64,000 nt of DNA, taken from Uliginosibacterium gangwonense DSM 18521 (GTDB lineage Bacteria > Pseudomonadota > Gammaproteobacteria > Burkholderiales > Rhodocyclaceae). Below are positions 63,502 to 64,000 of this stretch, in pieces. The position numbers and the translations under genes are program-made. Each line of letters starts with the position of its first letter. Position 1 is the first letter of the stretch. The notes under the pieces were generated by a model, which was not told where the DNA came from, did no database searches, and was given only the letters and a program-made list of their open reading frames with translations. The stretch is from positions 62,001 to 126,000 of the forward strand of contig NZ_KB892863.1 in assembly GCF_000373965.1 (NCBI RefSeq), written 5' to 3'.

Positions 63502-64000
63502 TCATAGCTTGTATTTCTTCAACTTGTACCAGAGTGTGCGTTCACTGATGTCGAGCAGTGCGGCGGCTTTGGGTTTGCTGCCACCGGTTTGGGCAAGCGC
63601 ATCGAAGATCATGCGTGCTTCCAAAGCTTCAACCACAGGGGCCATTGGGCCGATGGGCGTGGGGGAATCGGGGCCGGGTGCCGGTGTTGCGGTTTTAGGG
63701 GTGGGATCAAGGGGAAAGTGTGCGGGTTTCAAAGGCCCGTTGCCTGAGAGCACGAGTGCGCGTTCTGTGATATTTTCCAGTTCGCGCACGTTGCCGGGCC
63801 AATCGTAAGCCTGGAGTCGTTCAACGATGCCAGCGCCTAATTCGACACCTTGGGTACGATGGCCGTGCTTGGTGATGAAGTGCATGGCGAGGTGGGCAAT
63901 GTCCTCTTTGCGCTCACGTAGCGGAGGGAGATTGATGGAGAAGACATTGATCCGGTAGTACAAGTCTTCGCGCAGGCGGTTGTCGCGTATAGCTTCGCGT
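63502..64000 (-). CDS. C-terminal part of a sigma-54-dependent response regulator (NtrC family), truncated by window edge
   Basis: About 165 residues are present; the 5' part lies beyond base 64000. The upstream edge codes for REAIRDNRLREDLYYRINVF, then LPPLRERKEDIAHLAMHF and YDWPGNVRELENITERALVL, the end of the AAA+ sigma-54 interaction domain. A Pro-rich linker follows, then a Fis-type HTH (KPKAAALLDISERTLWYKLKKYKL). It activates RNA polymerase-sigma54 at its target promoters. Whether a receiver domain is present cannot be seen. Confidence 0.92.
   Translation of the reverse strand, partial: REAIRDNRLREDLYYRINVFSINLPPLRERKEDIAHLAMHFITKHGHRTQGVELGAGIVERLQAYDWPGNVRELENITERALVLSGNGPLKPAHFPLDPTPKTATPAPGPDSPTPIGPMAPVVEALEARMIFDALAQTGGSKPKAAALLDISERTLWYKLKKYKL

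Noticed and set aside
1-64000. CRISPR arrays, tRNA/rRNA genes, riboswitches, complete insertion sequences or prophage genes
   Set aside because: No regularly spaced repeats, cloverleaf-like segments, transposase or integrase proteins, or known riboswitch cores were recognised. This was a reading by eye, so a short divergent RNA gene could be missed.

Overview
The window reads as chromosomal DNA of a betaproteobacterium with type IV pili and PHA granules. The supporting gene set is pilZ-tatD, glyA-nrdR-ribD, a phasin, hpnD/hpnE hopanoid genes, an ssu sulfonate operon and mdtABC. Codon choice and layout would fit Neisseriales or Rhodocyclales relatives, but genus cannot be fixed from the sequence alone. 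Nearly all of it is densely coding with moderate-to-high GC. The clear exception is an AT-rich 1.45-kb non-coding stretch at 40.8-42.2 kb. I see no rRNA, tRNA, CRISPR array, integrase or complete insertion sequence.

Layout. 0-2.4 kb: end of an unidentified gene, pilZ, tatD and an orphan kduI. 2.4-6.8 kb (minus): CLC H+/Cl- exchanger, MarR regulator, CPA2 antiporter and YbdK-type carboxylate-amine ligase, with a shared sequence motif upstream of clcA and marR. 7-11.7 kb (minus): sulfonate operon mop(ssuF)-ssuEADCB. 12-16 kb (minus): aromatic aminotransferase, YitT, Lrp and AroP. 16.4-18.2 kb: LysR divergent from an extradiol dioxygenase. 18.2-21.7 kb: mfd. 21.9-23.3 kb: ArsR plus old yellow enzyme. 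23.4-32.4 kb (minus): complete tripartite RND pump mdtABC-oprM. 32.7-37.2 kb (plus): group 3b-type [NiFe] hydrogenase hydBGDA plus its maturation protease. 37.3-40.8 kb (minus): LemA and a secreted GH48-Calx-beta-CBM2 cellulase. 42.2-50.2 kb: moeB, then minus-strand ribD, nrdR, glyA, a histidine phosphatase, a metzincin-like membrane protein and clpB behind a clear sigma-32 promoter. 50.3-53 kb: phasin, hpnE, hpnD. 53-57.6 kb: two-component system divergent from a PepSY-flavodoxin-FNR reductase. 57.7-64 kb: small hydrolase, Sbp, HemG-like flavodoxin, methyltransferase, LysR/TauE divergent pair with a perfect operator palindrome, DUF817 and the C-terminal part of a sigma-54 activator.

Themes: sulfur scavenging (ssu operon, sbp, TauE), redox and H2 metabolism (NADP-linked hydrogenase, OYE, PepSY-flavoreductase), envelope and ion homeostasis (CLC, CPA2, RND) and polysaccharide use (GH48, KduI).

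The most interesting points are: a 12-bp-arm hairpin that encloses the nrdR ribosome binding site and start codon; the CLC/MarR/CPA2/YbdK cluster with a shared putative operator; a modular GH48 cellulase next to an AT-rich palindrome-bearing island; and an uncharacterised membrane-anchored HExxHxxGxxD metalloprotease. No wholly new system is proven.
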